A stretch of DNA of 64,000 nt from an uncultured Eubacteriales bacterium (GCA_934436505.1 CAKSAP010000002.1:124001-188000), one strand, 5' to 3'. Positions 7,317-17,232 are shown, numbered from the stretch's first letter. Notes: generated by a model not told the origin, from the sequence alone. Numbers and translations are program-made.

Positions 7317-8417
7317 TTGAAATTTGTTTTGGTTTCGCCTAAAAACAGGACGGCGTACAATTTCAGAGGGGATTTAATAAAGCTGATTATCTCTAAAGGC
7401 TATGAGGTTATCGTAACCGGACCTAACAGGGACAATGTGGAAAGAATTGAGGCTCTCGGCGCACGCTTCGTTGAAATCCAGATGAATAAAAACGGCGTCA
7501 ATCCGATAAAAGATTTGGAGTATCAAAAAGCACTCAAGGCTTTATTTGACAAAGAAAAGCCCGATGCGGTGCTCGGATATACAAGTAAGCCTGTGATTTA
7601 CGGCTCGATAGCGGCAAAGAAATCAGGCGTAAAATCCGTTACCGCTATGATTACGGGGCTCGGCTATGCGTTTACCTCGCAGACAAAAAAGGCTAAAATA
7701 ATAAGAGTGATTATGTCGGTGCTTTATAAAAGAGCGTTGAGCAGTGCCGATACGGTCATTTTCCAAAATCCCGACGATATGAAGCAATTTACCTCTTCGG
7801 GACTTGTAAAGGAAGAAAAATGTAAGCTTGTTGCAGGCTCAGGAGTAAATACGGAGCGATTTCATCCGTTGCCGTACCCTGAGAAAACAACGTTTTTTAT
7901 GCTTTCAAGGGTAATGAATTCAAAGGGTATAAGAGAATATCTTGAGGCGGCAAAAATCGTTAAAGAAAAATATCCCGACACGCATTTTATGCTTTTGGGA
8001 GCGTGCGAGGGAATACAGGATTCAATAGGTCCTGAGGAGCTTAAAAAATATACCGACAGCGGAATAATCGAGCATTTCGGAGAAACCGAAAACGTACCGC
8101 CCTATTACGGAAAATGCTCTGTGTATGTTTTGCCGTCGTACAGAGAGGGTACGCCGAGGACGATACTTGAGGCTATGGCGACGGCAAGACCGATAATCAC
8201 AACCGACGCTCCGGGCTGCCGAGAAACCGTCAAGGACGGCGAAAACGGATTTTTAGTACCTGTAAAGGATGCAAAGGCACTTTCGGATAAGATGCTTTGG
8301 TTTGTCGAGCATCCCGAAAAAATCGAAGAAATGGGCAAAAAGAGCCTTGAATACTGTATGGAAAAATTTGAGGTAGGAAAAGTCAATTCCGATATGATTA
8401 AATATTGTAATATTTAG
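7317..8417 (+). CDS. Glycosyltransferase family 4
   Basis: 366 residues from TTG 7317. The N-terminal lobe begins KFVLVSPKNRTAYNFRG and carries a GYTSKPVIYG segment; the C-terminal lobe has a FFMLSRVMNSKGIREYLEAA donor region and the PSYREGTPRTILEAMA motif with the two glutamates of GT4 enzymes. It resembles WbpX/PglA/CapM-type retaining transferases that add the second sugar to the lipid-linked primer. Donor sugar not determinable. Confidence 0.85.
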   Translation: MKFVLVSPKNRTAYNFRGDLIKLIISKGYEVIVTGPNRDNVERIEALGARFVEIQMNKNGVNPIKDLEYQKALKALFDKEKPDAVLGYTSKPVIYGSIAAKKSGVKSVTAMITGLGYAFTSQTKKAKIIRVIMSVLYKRALSSADTVIFQNPDDMKQFTSSGLVKEEKCKLVAGSGVNTERFHPLPYPEKTTFFMLSRVMNSKGIREYLEAAKIVKEKYPDTHFMLLGACEGIQDSIGPEELKKYTDSGIIEHFGETENVPPYYGKCSVYVLPSYREGTPRTILEAMATARPIITTDAPGCRETVKDGENGFLVPVKDAKALSDKMLWFVEHPEKIEEMGKKSLEYCMEKFEVGKVNSDMIKYCNI

Positions 8418-8442
8418 AGCTTAATGCAGAGAGGTAATATAT

Positions 8443-9759
8443 ATGGAACTTTATGAAAAAATAGTAAAAGGCGAAGAAAAGATTTCGCTTGTCGGTCTCG
8501 GCTATGTAGGAATGCCGATTGCCGTTGCGTTTTCGAAAAAGGTTAAGGTTGTAGGCTTTGACCTTAATGCAAAGAAAATCGAGCTTTACAAAAGCGGCAT
8601 TGACCCGACAAATGAGGTCGGCGATGAGGCTATAAAAAATTGTACGGTTGATTTTACTTCCGATGAAACAAAATTGCGTGAGGCTAAATTTCATATCGTA
8701 GCAGTTCCGACGCCTGTAAATGATGACCATACACCCGACCTTACACCTGTTGAGGGTGCGAGTGAAATTTTGGGCAGAAACCTCACAAAAGGTTCGGTTG
8801 TTGTGTTTGAAAGCACGGTTTATCCGGGTGTTACCGAGGAGGTTTGTGTGCCGATACTTGAGAGAGAGTCGGGACTTAAATGCGGCGAGGATTTCAAAAT
8901 CGGCTACAGCCCCGAAAGAATCAATCCCGGCGATAAGGTACACCGTCTTGAAACGATAAAGAAGATTGTCTCGGGTATGGACGAGGAAACTCTTGATACC
9001 GTAGCAAGGGTTTATGAGCTTGTTGTTGAGGCAGGTGTTCACAGAGCAGAATCAATAAAGGTTGCAGAAGCGGCAAAGGTTATTGAAAACTCGCAGAGAG
9101 ACATAAATATCGCATTTATGAATGAGCTTTCGATTATCTTTAACAAGATGGGAATTGACACAAAATCCGTACTTGAAGCAGCAGGTACAAAATGGAATTT
9201 CCTTAAATTTTATCCCGGTCTTGTCGGCGGCCATTGCATAGGTGTAGATCCCTATTATCTTACATATAAGGCGGAGGAGCTCGGCTATCACAGTCAGATT
9301 ATCCTCTCGGGCAGAAGAATAAACGACGATATGGGAAAATATGTTGCCGAAAATACAGTCAAAAATCTTATCAAAGCCGATGTTTCAATAAAGAATGCAA
9401 AGGTCGCAATTCTCGGCTTTACATTTAAGGAAAATTGTCCGGATACAAGAAATACAAAGATTATTGATATTTACAATGAGCTTCGTGAGTACGGCATTAC
9501 ACCGATAATCGCCGACCCCGAGGCTGATGCGGACGAGGCTAAACGCCTTTACGGAATAGAATTTGTCGATATAAATGAAATTAAAGCTTGCGACGCCGTA
9601 ATTCTCGCCGTTGCTCACGAGCAGTTTAAGTCATTAACGATGAATGACTTTGAAGCGATGTTCAAGCAGAGCGAAAACAAGAATGTACTTGTTGATATAA
9701 AAGGCTTGCTTTCACGCAAGGAATACGAAAACGCAGGATATATTTATTGGAGACTATAA
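8443..9759 (+). CDS. UDP-HexNAc 6-dehydrogenase (TviB/WbpO/CapL type)
   Basis: 438 residues. NAD site SLVGLGYVGMPIAVAF at 14-30, the FESTVYPGVTE block near 125, GYSPERINPGD near 155 and the catalytic Cys265 in GGHCIGVDPYYL. It oxidises the C6 of a UDP-N-acetylhexosamine to the uronic acid in two NAD-dependent steps. The VYPGVTEE and PERINPGD wording fits the Vi-antigen TviB and WbpO branch rather than UDP-glucose dehydrogenase. With the C4-epimerase at 11359 it would give UDP-GalNAcA. Confidence 0.85.
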   Translation: MELYEKIVKGEEKISLVGLGYVGMPIAVAFSKKVKVVGFDLNAKKIELYKSGIDPTNEVGDEAIKNCTVDFTSDETKLREAKFHIVAVPTPVNDDHTPDLTPVEGASEILGRNLTKGSVVVFESTVYPGVTEEVCVPILERESGLKCGEDFKIGYSPERINPGDKVHRLETIKKIVSGMDEETLDTVARVYELVVEAGVHRAESIKVAEAAKVIENSQRDINIAFMNELSIIFNKMGIDTKSVLEAAGTKWNFLKFYPGLVGGHCIGVDPYYLTYKAEELGYHSQIILSGRRINDDMGKYVAENTVKNLIKADVSIKNAKVAILGFTFKENCPDTRNTKIIDIYNELREYGITPIIADPEADADEAKRLYGIEFVDINEIKACDAVILAVAHEQFKSLTMNDFEAMFKQSENKNVLVDIKGLLSRKEYENAGYIYWRL

Positions 9760-9778
9760 TTTTTAGGAGATGTACTTA

Positions 9779-11344
9779 ATGCTTAAAGAGGCGCTTGACA
9801 AAAAATCGGATCTTCAAAAGTTCTTATTTATCAGAGGCTTTTTGGTTACGGATAAAAAGATTGAAAACCTCGAAGCTTTTCCTTTTTACGGAAATTGGAA
9901 CGAAACACATAGAGACGGATATTATTTCTACACTCATAATAAAACATCGGTTCATTTTGCAAGCAATGGCAAAGCAACATTATTTTTGCTCGGTCATTGT
10001 TATGATCATTTTTTGATGGAAATCGAAGAAGAAAAAATACTTACTGATATTCTCAAGGATTATGGTACCGATAAATATTATGACAGAATTTCCGAGATTA
10101 CCGGTGTTTATGTTACGGGGGCTATTGAGAATGGGCAAGTCAAATTTTCGGTTGATCCTTCCGGTATGCAGTCAGGCTGTTACGGAGTTATAGACGGCAA
10201 TTTTTATTTATCCTCACATCCTCAGCTTATAGGGGATATTTGTAATCTGAATATGGATGATTTTGTAAAGGAACTTATAGATTATAAGTGGTACGGTAGG
10301 GTTATGGGACCATATCTTCCTGCTGATATGACACCGTTTACAAATGTTAAGAGAATTGTTCCGAGCATTGAATATACATATGCAAATGAAAAAATTTCGC
10401 ACAAGCGCTTTTGGCCTCTTAAAGAATTTGAGGTTGCCGTCGGCAAAGAATATGACAGGGTAATAGACGAGGCTGCCGATATTCTTAAGAAGAATATGGA
10501 GTTAATTTCTAAGAAATGGGAGCATCCGTGGATATCTCTTACAGGCGGTATCGACAGCAACACTACATTTGCAGCGGCAAACGGGATATATGAAAGGTTT
10601 GAAACCTTCAGCTATCTTTCGGCACCGAAGGAAGTACCGGATGTTGAGGCGGCAAAAACAATCGCAAATGCTTTTGGCGTAAAGCACCATATATACAATA
10701 TTCCGGACTCGGCGGATGATATTTCAGATTACGAGCTGAAGGTTGAAATTCAACGCCATAACAGCGGATATATTGCCGAAAGAAAAGGCAATGAGTCAAG
10801 AAAGAGATTTTATCTTGAAGAAAACTGCGGATGCGATGTTGAAGTAAAGTCGTGGGTGTCGGAAACGATTAGGGCTTATTGGTATAAACATTACGGCAGG
10901 AGTAAAATGCCGAAGCTGTCGCCTAAGCTTTTCAGAAACCTGTATAAGATATTCATTTTTAACAGGCGTCTTGCACATAAAATAGACAGAGTGTTTGCGG
11001 AGTATATCAAGGAGTTTGAATACGATAAAATTCCGGAATGCTATCCGCCTGCCGATATGCATTACAACGAAGTAACTTGGGGCAGTTGGGGCGGTCTGAA
11101 TATAAGCGAAATGAAATATTGTTTTGATATTACGTTTGCATATAACAATCGTAAATTCCTTGACCTGATGTTCCGAGTACCGCTTGAAAAAAGAATTTCG
11201 GATGAACATCATCTTGATTTGAAAAAGCGCCTTAATCCCGAACTTTACAATATGAACATTCGTGTTGTGAATATGAAGGAAACGGACACGAGAGCAAGAT
11301 TGCTCAATATAATTTTCACAATCAATTCATTTTTACCTTTTTAA
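9779..11344 (+). CDS. Asparagine-synthetase-like amidotransferase/ligase
   Basis: 521 residues from ATG 9779; AGGAG (9765-9769) is 9 nt upstream, whereas ATG 9770 touches it. The C-terminal domain has the ATP pyrophosphatase loop SLTGGIDSN at about 252-260, then KTIANAFGVKHHIY. The N-terminal 200 residues resemble a class-II glutaminase fold in layout, but the sequence after the initiator is LKEA and lacks the nucleophilic cysteine at position 2. It may therefore use free ammonia or condense another amine, like beta-lactam synthetases. Lying between a uronic-acid dehydrogenase and an epimerase, it may amidate a sugar carboxylate; this is inferred. Confidence 0.7.
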   Translation: MLKEALDKKSDLQKFLFIRGFLVTDKKIENLEAFPFYGNWNETHRDGYYFYTHNKTSVHFASNGKATLFLLGHCYDHFLMEIEEEKILTDILKDYGTDKYYDRISEITGVYVTGAIENGQVKFSVDPSGMQSGCYGVIDGNFYLSSHPQLIGDICNLNMDDFVKELIDYKWYGRVMGPYLPADMTPFTNVKRIVPSIEYTYANEKISHKRFWPLKEFEVAVGKEYDRVIDEAADILKKNMELISKKWEHPWISLTGGIDSNTTFAAANGIYERFETFSYLSAPKEVPDVEAAKTIANAFGVKHHIYNIPDSADDISDYELKVEIQRHNSGYIAERKGNESRKRFYLEENCGCDVEVKSWVSETIRAYWYKHYGRSKMPKLSPKLFRNLYKIFIFNRRLAHKIDRVFAEYIKEFEYDKIPECYPPADMHYNEVTWGSWGGLNISEMKYCFDITFAYNNRKFLDLMFRVPLEKRISDEHHLDLKKRLNPELYNMNIRVVNMKETDTRARLLNIIFTINSFLPF

Positions 11345-11358
11345 TCGGAGAAAAAACA

Positions 11359-12333
11359 ATGGGATATAAAAATTTGAAATTTCCGTCGGACACGCTGTTT
11401 CTTGTAACAGGTGCGGCAGGATTTGTAGGCTCAAATCTTTGTGAGGCTATTCTCAATATGGGCTATAAGGTCAGAGCGCTCGACGACCTTTCGACAGGCA
11501 AGCAAAGGAATGTCGATATGTTCCTCGAAAATCCGAATTATCAGTTTATAAAGGGCGATATAAAGGATTTAGATACCTGTATGAAGGCTTGTGAGGGCGT
11601 GGATTTTGTTCTCAATCAGGCTGCATGGGGAAGTGTTCCGAGAAGTCTTGAAATGCCTATTTTTTATTGCAAAAACAATATCGAGGGCACGCTCAATATG
11701 CTCGAAGCGGCAAGACAAAACGGAGTTAAAAAGTTCGTTTATGCTTCTTCCTCATCTGTTTACGGCGACGAGCCTAATTTGCCGAAAACCGAGGGCAGAG
11801 AGGGCAATCTCCTCTCTCCGTATGCTCTTACAAAGCGTTGCGACGAGGAATGGGCAAAGCTCTATACAATGCATTACGGACTTGATACCTACGGAATGAG
11901 ATACTTCAATGTTTTCGGCAGACGTCAGGATCCCGACGGAGCGTATGCGGCGGTTATTCCGAAATTCTTAAAGCAGCTTATGCACGGCGAGGTGCCGACA
12001 ATTAACGGCGACGGCAAGCAGAGCAGAGACTTTACTTATATTGACAATGTAATTGAAGCTAACCTTAAAGCGTGTCTTGCTTCTCACGAGGCGGCAGGCA
12101 ACGCATTCAATATTGCCTACGGCGGCAGAGAATATCTTATCGACATTTATTATGGGCTTACAAAGGCGCTCGGAATTGATGTTGAGCCTAATTTCGGTCC
12201 CGACAGAAAGGGCGACATAAAACATTCGAACGCCGATATTTCAAAGGCGAGAAAGCTTCTTGGATATGATCCCGATTACAGCTTCCAAGACGGAATTAAG
12301 CTTGCAATCGAATGGTACAAGGAGAACTTATAA
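11359..12333 (+). CDS. UDP-HexNAc C4-epimerase (WbpP/TviC type SDR)
   Basis: 324 residues. NAD-binding GAAGFVGS at about 18-25, FVYASSSSVYGD near 127, catalytic YALTK near 155 and RYFNVFGRRQDP near 182. The extended N-terminus before the GxxGxxG and the AWGSVPRS segment are typical of WbpP/TviC, which interconvert UDP-GlcNAc(A) and UDP-GalNAc(A). It pairs with the dehydrogenase at 8443. Spacing to both neighbours is under 20 nt. Confidence 0.85.
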   Translation: MGYKNLKFPSDTLFLVTGAAGFVGSNLCEAILNMGYKVRALDDLSTGKQRNVDMFLENPNYQFIKGDIKDLDTCMKACEGVDFVLNQAAWGSVPRSLEMPIFYCKNNIEGTLNMLEAARQNGVKKFVYASSSSVYGDEPNLPKTEGREGNLLSPYALTKRCDEEWAKLYTMHYGLDTYGMRYFNVFGRRQDPDGAYAAVIPKFLKQLMHGEVPTINGDGKQSRDFTYIDNVIEANLKACLASHEAAGNAFNIAYGGREYLIDIYYGLTKALGIDVEPNFGPDRKGDIKHSNADISKARKLLGYDPDYSFQDGIKLAIEWYKENL

Positions 12334-12351
12334 TTTGTCGGAGGTGCTTTG

Positions 12352-13569
12352 TTGAAAATTTTACAGATAAATGCGGTCAATAAAATATCGTCAACCGGAC
12401 GAACTTCCGCTGAAATGTGCAAATATTTTAACACTCACGGCGACATATGCGCTGTTGCTTACTCAAAGGGCCCATCGGTTGACGAAAACAATGAATATAT
12501 AATTGGAAATAAAGTTGATGTTAAAATACATGGGCTTATGTCCAGAATATCCGGTAAGCAAGGGTATTTTTCTTTCAAAGCCACAAGGGATTTGCTGAAG
12601 TTTATGGACAAATTCAATCCGGATATTGTTGTGCTCAGAAATCTTCACGGAAACTATATAAATCTTCCGATGCTTTTGAAATATTTGGCTGAAAAGAACA
12701 TAGTTACAGTGGCGGTACTTCACGATTGCTGGTTTTTCACAGGCAAATGCTGTCATTATACCCTTGACGGCTGCTACCGTTGGCAGAAGGGCTGCGGTAA
12801 CTGCCCGAGCTTAAAAAAATATAATGTCAGTTGGTTTTTTGACAGAACACCCGAAATGCTTAAAGATAAAAAAAGGCTTTTCGGCAACATAAAGAACCTT
12901 GCGGTTGTCGGCGTTTCGGATTGGCTTTGCGGTGAGGCTGAAAAAGCGCCTGTATTCAAAAACGCAAAGGTTATCACAAGAATTTATAATTGGATTGACA
13001 CGGATGTTTTTCATCCTGTTGATGCGTCCGAAGTCCGCAGAGAATTAGGTCTCGAAAACAAAAAGGTTATTCTTTTCGTCGCAAGTGCTTGGAGTATGAC
13101 AAAGGGTCTTGATAAGATTCTGAAGCTGTCAGACAGGCTTGAAAAGGATGAAAGAATACTGCTTGTCGGTAATATTTCCGGCGAGTATTCGTTAAATGAA
13201 AATATAGTATCCGTTCCGACTACCGATTCGGTTGAAGAATTGGTAAATTATTATTCGCTTGCCGATGTGTTTATCCAACCGTCTATGGAGGAAACTTTCG
13301 GAAAGGTTATTGCCGAAGCGGAGGCATGCGGTACACCTGCCGTATGCTTTAATATGACCGCAAATCCGGAGTTGGTCGGAGAAAATTGCGGTGAAGCGGT
13401 TGCACCCGGTGATATTGACGGTTTAATGCTTGCAATAAGGCGAGTACTGAAAAACGGTAAGGATGCTTATTCACGCAGATGTCGTAAATTTGCAACAGAT
13501 AATTTCAACATCGAAAAAAGTATGGAGCAGTATGCTGTACTTTTTAATGAAATGCTTGAGAATAAATAA
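12352..13569 (+). CDS. Glycosyltransferase family 4 (paralogue of 16018 gene)
   Basis: 405 residues from TTG 12352; GGAGGTG (12340-12346) favours it over TTG 12349. The N-terminus (KILQINAVNKISSTGR) and an HDCWFFTGKCCHYT...WQKGCGNCP cysteine patch are shared with the gene at 16018-17223, and the C-terminal half has the YYSLADVFIQPSMEETFGKVIAEA donor motif. The two are clearly paralogues. The CWFFTGKC/CGNCP cysteines are typical of WcaC/colanic-acid-like GT4 proteins in gut Firmicutes and Bacteroidetes. Donor and acceptor unknown. Confidence 0.85.
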   Translation: MKILQINAVNKISSTGRTSAEMCKYFNTHGDICAVAYSKGPSVDENNEYIIGNKVDVKIHGLMSRISGKQGYFSFKATRDLLKFMDKFNPDIVVLRNLHGNYINLPMLLKYLAEKNIVTVAVLHDCWFFTGKCCHYTLDGCYRWQKGCGNCPSLKKYNVSWFFDRTPEMLKDKKRLFGNIKNLAVVGVSDWLCGEAEKAPVFKNAKVITRIYNWIDTDVFHPVDASEVRRELGLENKKVILFVASAWSMTKGLDKILKLSDRLEKDERILLVGNISGEYSLNENIVSVPTTDSVEELVNYYSLADVFIQPSMEETFGKVIAEAEACGTPAVCFNMTANPELVGENCGEAVAPGDIDGLMLAIRRVLKNGKDAYSRRCRKFATDNFNIEKSMEQYAVLFNEMLENK

Positions 13570-13678
13570 CGGCAGAACTATTTATGATATGAATATACAG
13601 AAATTACATTTGCATAATTGCTTTTGAGCAGTAACGGTAATTGTGCAAAAAATAATACAGATGAGGAATACAGATTTG

Positions 13679-14719
13679 ATGAATCCTTTGGTAAGTGTGG
13701 TTATACCCGTATATAAAACAGAAAAATATGTTATAAAGAGCGTTAATTCGATTTTGTCACAGACATATAAAAATCTTGAGGTCATTCTTGTCGATGACGG
13801 CTCGCCCGACGCTTGTCCCGGAATATGTGATGAGCTTCGTAAAACAGACGATCGAATTTCGGTTATACATAAGGAAAACGGCGGTCTTTCTTCGGCAAGG
13901 AATGCAGGTATAGATAAAGCAAACGGCGAATATATACTGTTTCTTGATTCCGATGATACGCTTGCGGATTATGCGATTGAGGAAATGACGGAAAAAGCGA
14001 TTGCGCAAGGGTGCGACGCCGTAATTCCCAATACATATTATAAGACATACGATAACACCGATAAAAAAATCAAATCGCTGCATTTTACACCCGAAATGTT
14101 TTCCGAAGACCCTAAAATATTTGCTCTTGAGGTTCTTATCGGAAAGGGCAGGGCAAAGCGTTCCACAGCAGTTTTGTATTCCCTGAAGCTTATTAAAGAC
14201 AAAAATATAAGATACCCGTTGGGAAGAATATCCGAGGATTTCTTTTTTAACCTTGATTTCTTAAAGGCTGCCGATAAAATAGCACTTTATGAAAAACCGT
14301 CGTTAAACAACCTTAAGCATGACGGAAGTATATCAGCATCATATCACGAAAACTTTTTTGATACAGTGCTGGAAATGGATGAAAAGGCTGAATCTTTTAT
14401 TAAAGAAATTGACAGCAAAAAATACAATTCGCATATCTACGGCAGAAGAGAAACCCTATTGTACAGTAATATCTTGGCTTTTTCCGTAATTGTTATGGGC
14501 GATACAAATACCTCGTATCACAAAAGAGTAGAAAAATGCATACGGATGTTTAAGCACGAAAGGCTTCAAAATGCGCTTAAAAGCGGAGCAGGAACCCCGT
14601 TTTTTGAGGGTAAATTAAAAAGAATGTATATGGGAATTTCATTAAAGCTTATCAGAATGAAATTGTATCGGCTGACTTGTTTTCTTGCATTTATTGCGTC
14701 AAGACTAATTACTGTTTGA
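13679..14719 (+). CDS. Glycosyltransferase family 2
   Basis: 346 residues from ATG 13679, the start nearest a usable SD (GAGGAA, 13663-13668); TTG 13676 and ATG 13661 are alternatives. The GT-A fold starts at once: PLVSVVIPVYKTEKYV, ILVDDGSPD, GLSSARNAG and the metal-binding LDSDD near 100. The C-terminal 200 residues are variable, as usual for inverting polysaccharide transferases. The gene is preceded by about 110 nt without a clear feature. Confidence 0.85.
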   Translation: MNPLVSVVIPVYKTEKYVIKSVNSILSQTYKNLEVILVDDGSPDACPGICDELRKTDDRISVIHKENGGLSSARNAGIDKANGEYILFLDSDDTLADYAIEEMTEKAIAQGCDAVIPNTYYKTYDNTDKKIKSLHFTPEMFSEDPKIFALEVLIGKGRAKRSTAVLYSLKLIKDKNIRYPLGRISEDFFFNLDFLKAADKIALYEKPSLNNLKHDGSISASYHENFFDTVLEMDEKAESFIKEIDSKKYNSHIYGRRETLLYSNILAFSVIVMGDTNTSYHKRVEKCIRMFKHERLQNALKSGAGTPFFEGKLKRMYMGISLKLIRMKLYRLTCFLAFIASRLITV

Positions 14720-14729
14720 GGTGAAAGCG

Positions 14730-16037
14730 TTGCGTATCCTTATTGTATCAAATTCTCCGTGGAGAAATGATAACAGCTTCGGCAATTCCTTTTCAAATAT
14801 ATTTGAAGGCATACCCGATTTGGAAATAGCAAATATTTACTGTAAGTACGGAATGCCGAAAAATAACTGTGTTTCAAGATATTATCAAATAACGGAAAAA
14901 ACACTTATAAACAACCTGCTCGGAAAAGGAAAATCGGGCAAAGAGGTATTTATGCCCGAAAATGAGGAAACACCGAAGCTTGACAGCGGTGAAAAGATTT
15001 TTAATAAGGCAAAAAAGCATAGGAGTACACCAATGTTCTGGGCAAGGGCAATTATATGGAAAGCAGGTCATTGGTGCTCGCCTGAATTTATTGAGTTTGT
15101 TGACAGCTTTAAGCCCGACCTGCTTTTTATACCGATTTACTATTCTCATTATATTCACGATATAAACGAGTTTATCTTAAAACGGTTCAACATTCCTGCA
15201 ATCGGTTATGTTTCGGACGATGTTTATACAATGCGGCAATTCTCTTTATCGCCTTTATATTGGATTGACAGAATTATTTTAAGAAAGAAAATGCGAAAGG
15301 TATTTTCCTTTTGTAAAAAGATTTATGTTATTTCTCCCGTTCAGAAAAAGGAATATACGGAAATATTCGGAGATAAGTTTGAAATTCTGACAAAGTGCTC
15401 CGACTTTGACGATTCAAAGCGACCGGAGTTTAAGACTCCCGGCGATACTCTTAAAATGATATATGCAGGCAATGTAAGCCGCGGCAGATATAAAATTCTT
15501 GCGGAGCTTGCAAAGGCTGTTAAGACGCTCAATTCGGACGGCAAAAAGTTCACGCTCGACATTTATACTCCGACTCCGCTTTCGAAAAGCCAAAAATCAA
15601 AGCTCAATATTGACGGGTGCAGTGCGCTTCATCCGCCTGTAAGCTATTCCGAAATACGCTCTCTACAGACACAAGCGGACATTCTTGTTCATGCGGAGGC
15701 GTTTGATATAAAAGAAAAGTTTGCTGCGCATCAGTCATTTTCAACAAAAATAGTTGATTACCTCGCAACAAACCGCTGTATTCTTGCGATAGGCGATAAA
15801 AGCTGTGCTTCGATAGATTATTTTATTCAAAATTCCTGCGGTGCGGTTGCGCTTTCAAAAAACGAGATTTCAGAGCAGCTTGAAAAACTGTATAAGGATA
15901 AATCTCTGTTAAAGGACTATGCCGACAAAGCGTGGGAGTCGGGAAAGAAAAATCATCAGCGCAGTAAAATGCAAAAAGCGTTGTATGAGGAGATTAAGAA
16001 AACGGTAGGTAACAAAGATGAGAGTACTGCACATTAA
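14730..16037 (+). CDS. Glycosyltransferase, GT4-like
   Basis: 435 residues from TTG 14730, with GAGGTG at 14718-14723. The first strand reads RILIVSNSPWRNDNSFG; a FKPDLLFIPIYYSHY segment near 130 and KMIYAGNVSRGRYKIL near 245 mark the two Rossmann lobes of a GT-B enzyme. The EX7E motif is weak (ADILVHAEAFDIKEKFAAHQS, then FSTKIVDYLAT), so it is a divergent member. It overlaps the next gene by 20 nt, which implies coupled translation. Confidence 0.7.
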   Translation: MRILIVSNSPWRNDNSFGNSFSNIFEGIPDLEIANIYCKYGMPKNNCVSRYYQITEKTLINNLLGKGKSGKEVFMPENEETPKLDSGEKIFNKAKKHRSTPMFWARAIIWKAGHWCSPEFIEFVDSFKPDLLFIPIYYSHYIHDINEFILKRFNIPAIGYVSDDVYTMRQFSLSPLYWIDRIILRKKMRKVFSFCKKIYVISPVQKKEYTEIFGDKFEILTKCSDFDDSKRPEFKTPGDTLKMIYAGNVSRGRYKILAELAKAVKTLNSDGKKFTLDIYTPTPLSKSQKSKLNIDGCSALHPPVSYSEIRSLQTQADILVHAEAFDIKEKFAAHQSFSTKIVDYLATNRCILAIGDKSCASIDYFIQNSCGAVALSKNEISEQLEKLYKDKSLLKDYADKAWESGKKNHQRSKMQKALYEEIKKTVGNKDESTAH

Positions 16038-17223
16038 CGCTGTTTATAAGCGGTACAGCACGGGTAGGAGCCTTATGGAGCTAAACGAGGATTTGAACGC
16101 AAACGGTGTCGAGTCCTATTGCGCCTGCTCAAGAACCTATGGCTGTGAAAATGTATATCAAATCGGCAATGAGAAATCAATCAAAACTCATGCTTTGATG
16201 TCACGGCTTACGGGGATGCAAGGTTATTTTTCAAAAGAAAATACAAGAAAGCTAATTAAATATATTGACGAGCTTAAACCCGATATAGTTCATTTGCACA
16301 ATCTCCATGCAAATTTTATAAATCTTCCGATGCTTCTCAAATATTTGGCGAAAAATGATATTCCGACTGTGATTTCTCTTTACGACTGTTGGTTCTTTAC
16401 GGGGAAATGTATGCACTATACTACGGCAGGCTGTTATAAATGGGAAACGCTGTGCCACGATTGTCCGCAGCTTCACGAGGGTAACGACAGTTGGTTCTTT
16501 GACAGAACAAAAAAGGTGCATTCGGACAGAATTAAGCTGTTTAATGCAATTCCGAGGCTTGCGATAGTAGGCATTTCCGACTGGGTAACCAATGAATGTC
16601 GGCGCTCTCCCATAGCCAAGAACGCAAAGATAATCAAAAGGGAATATCTTTGGATAGATATGGAAAAATTTACCCCTGTGCCTGCCGAGGAGAAACGGCG
16701 TGAAATGGGGATAGAAAACAAATTTGTTATAATCGGCGTAGCTGAGCAATGGGGCAGTGCAAAAGGGTTGCCGCAATTCCTTGAGCTTGCCGAAAAAATA
16801 TCCGACGATAAGGTAATTCTTCTTGTCGGCAATCCTGCCGAGGGAGTTACGCTTCCGAACAATGTAATTTGTATCGGCAGGACAAATTCACAGCAGGAGC
16901 TTGCGCTTTACTATTCGCTTGCTGATGTGTTTGTTACATTTTCGTATCAGGAGACGTTCGGCAAGGTATCCGCAGAAGCGCTCTCCTGCGGAACGCCCGT
17001 TGTCTGTTATAATTCTACCGCCTGTCCCGAATTGGTCGGAGATAATTGCGGAAAAGCGGTTAATATCGATGAAAATGACGGAATATTCAAGGCGATAAAT
17101 GAGATAGCCGCAAACGGTAAAAAAAGCTACAGCGACTCGTGCGTCAGGTTTGCACGGGATAATTTTTCAAGAGCAAATATTACAAAGGAATTTATCAAAC
17201 TTTACGAAGATTTGACACAATAA
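16018..17223 (+). CDS. Glycosyltransferase family 4 (paralogue of 12352 gene)
   Basis: 401 residues, ATG 16018 inside the end of the preceding gene. It has the same plan as the protein at 12352: RVLHINAVYKRYSTGRS start, YDCWFFTGKCMHYT...WETLCHDCPQ cysteine patch, YYSLADVFVTFSYQETFGKVSAEAL donor motif. The pair probably arose by duplication and may add the same type of sugar at two positions. Confidence 0.85.
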   Translation: MRVLHINAVYKRYSTGRSLMELNEDLNANGVESYCACSRTYGCENVYQIGNEKSIKTHALMSRLTGMQGYFSKENTRKLIKYIDELKPDIVHLHNLHANFINLPMLLKYLAKNDIPTVISLYDCWFFTGKCMHYTTAGCYKWETLCHDCPQLHEGNDSWFFDRTKKVHSDRIKLFNAIPRLAIVGISDWVTNECRRSPIAKNAKIIKREYLWIDMEKFTPVPAEEKRREMGIENKFVIIGVAEQWGSAKGLPQFLELAEKISDDKVILLVGNPAEGVTLPNNVICIGRTNSQQELALYYSLADVFVTFSYQETFGKVSAEALSCGTPVVCYNSTACPELVGDNCGKAVNIDENDGIFKAINEIAANGKKSYSDSCVRFARDNFSRANITKEFIKLYEDLTQ

Positions 17224-17232
17224 AGGAAAGAT

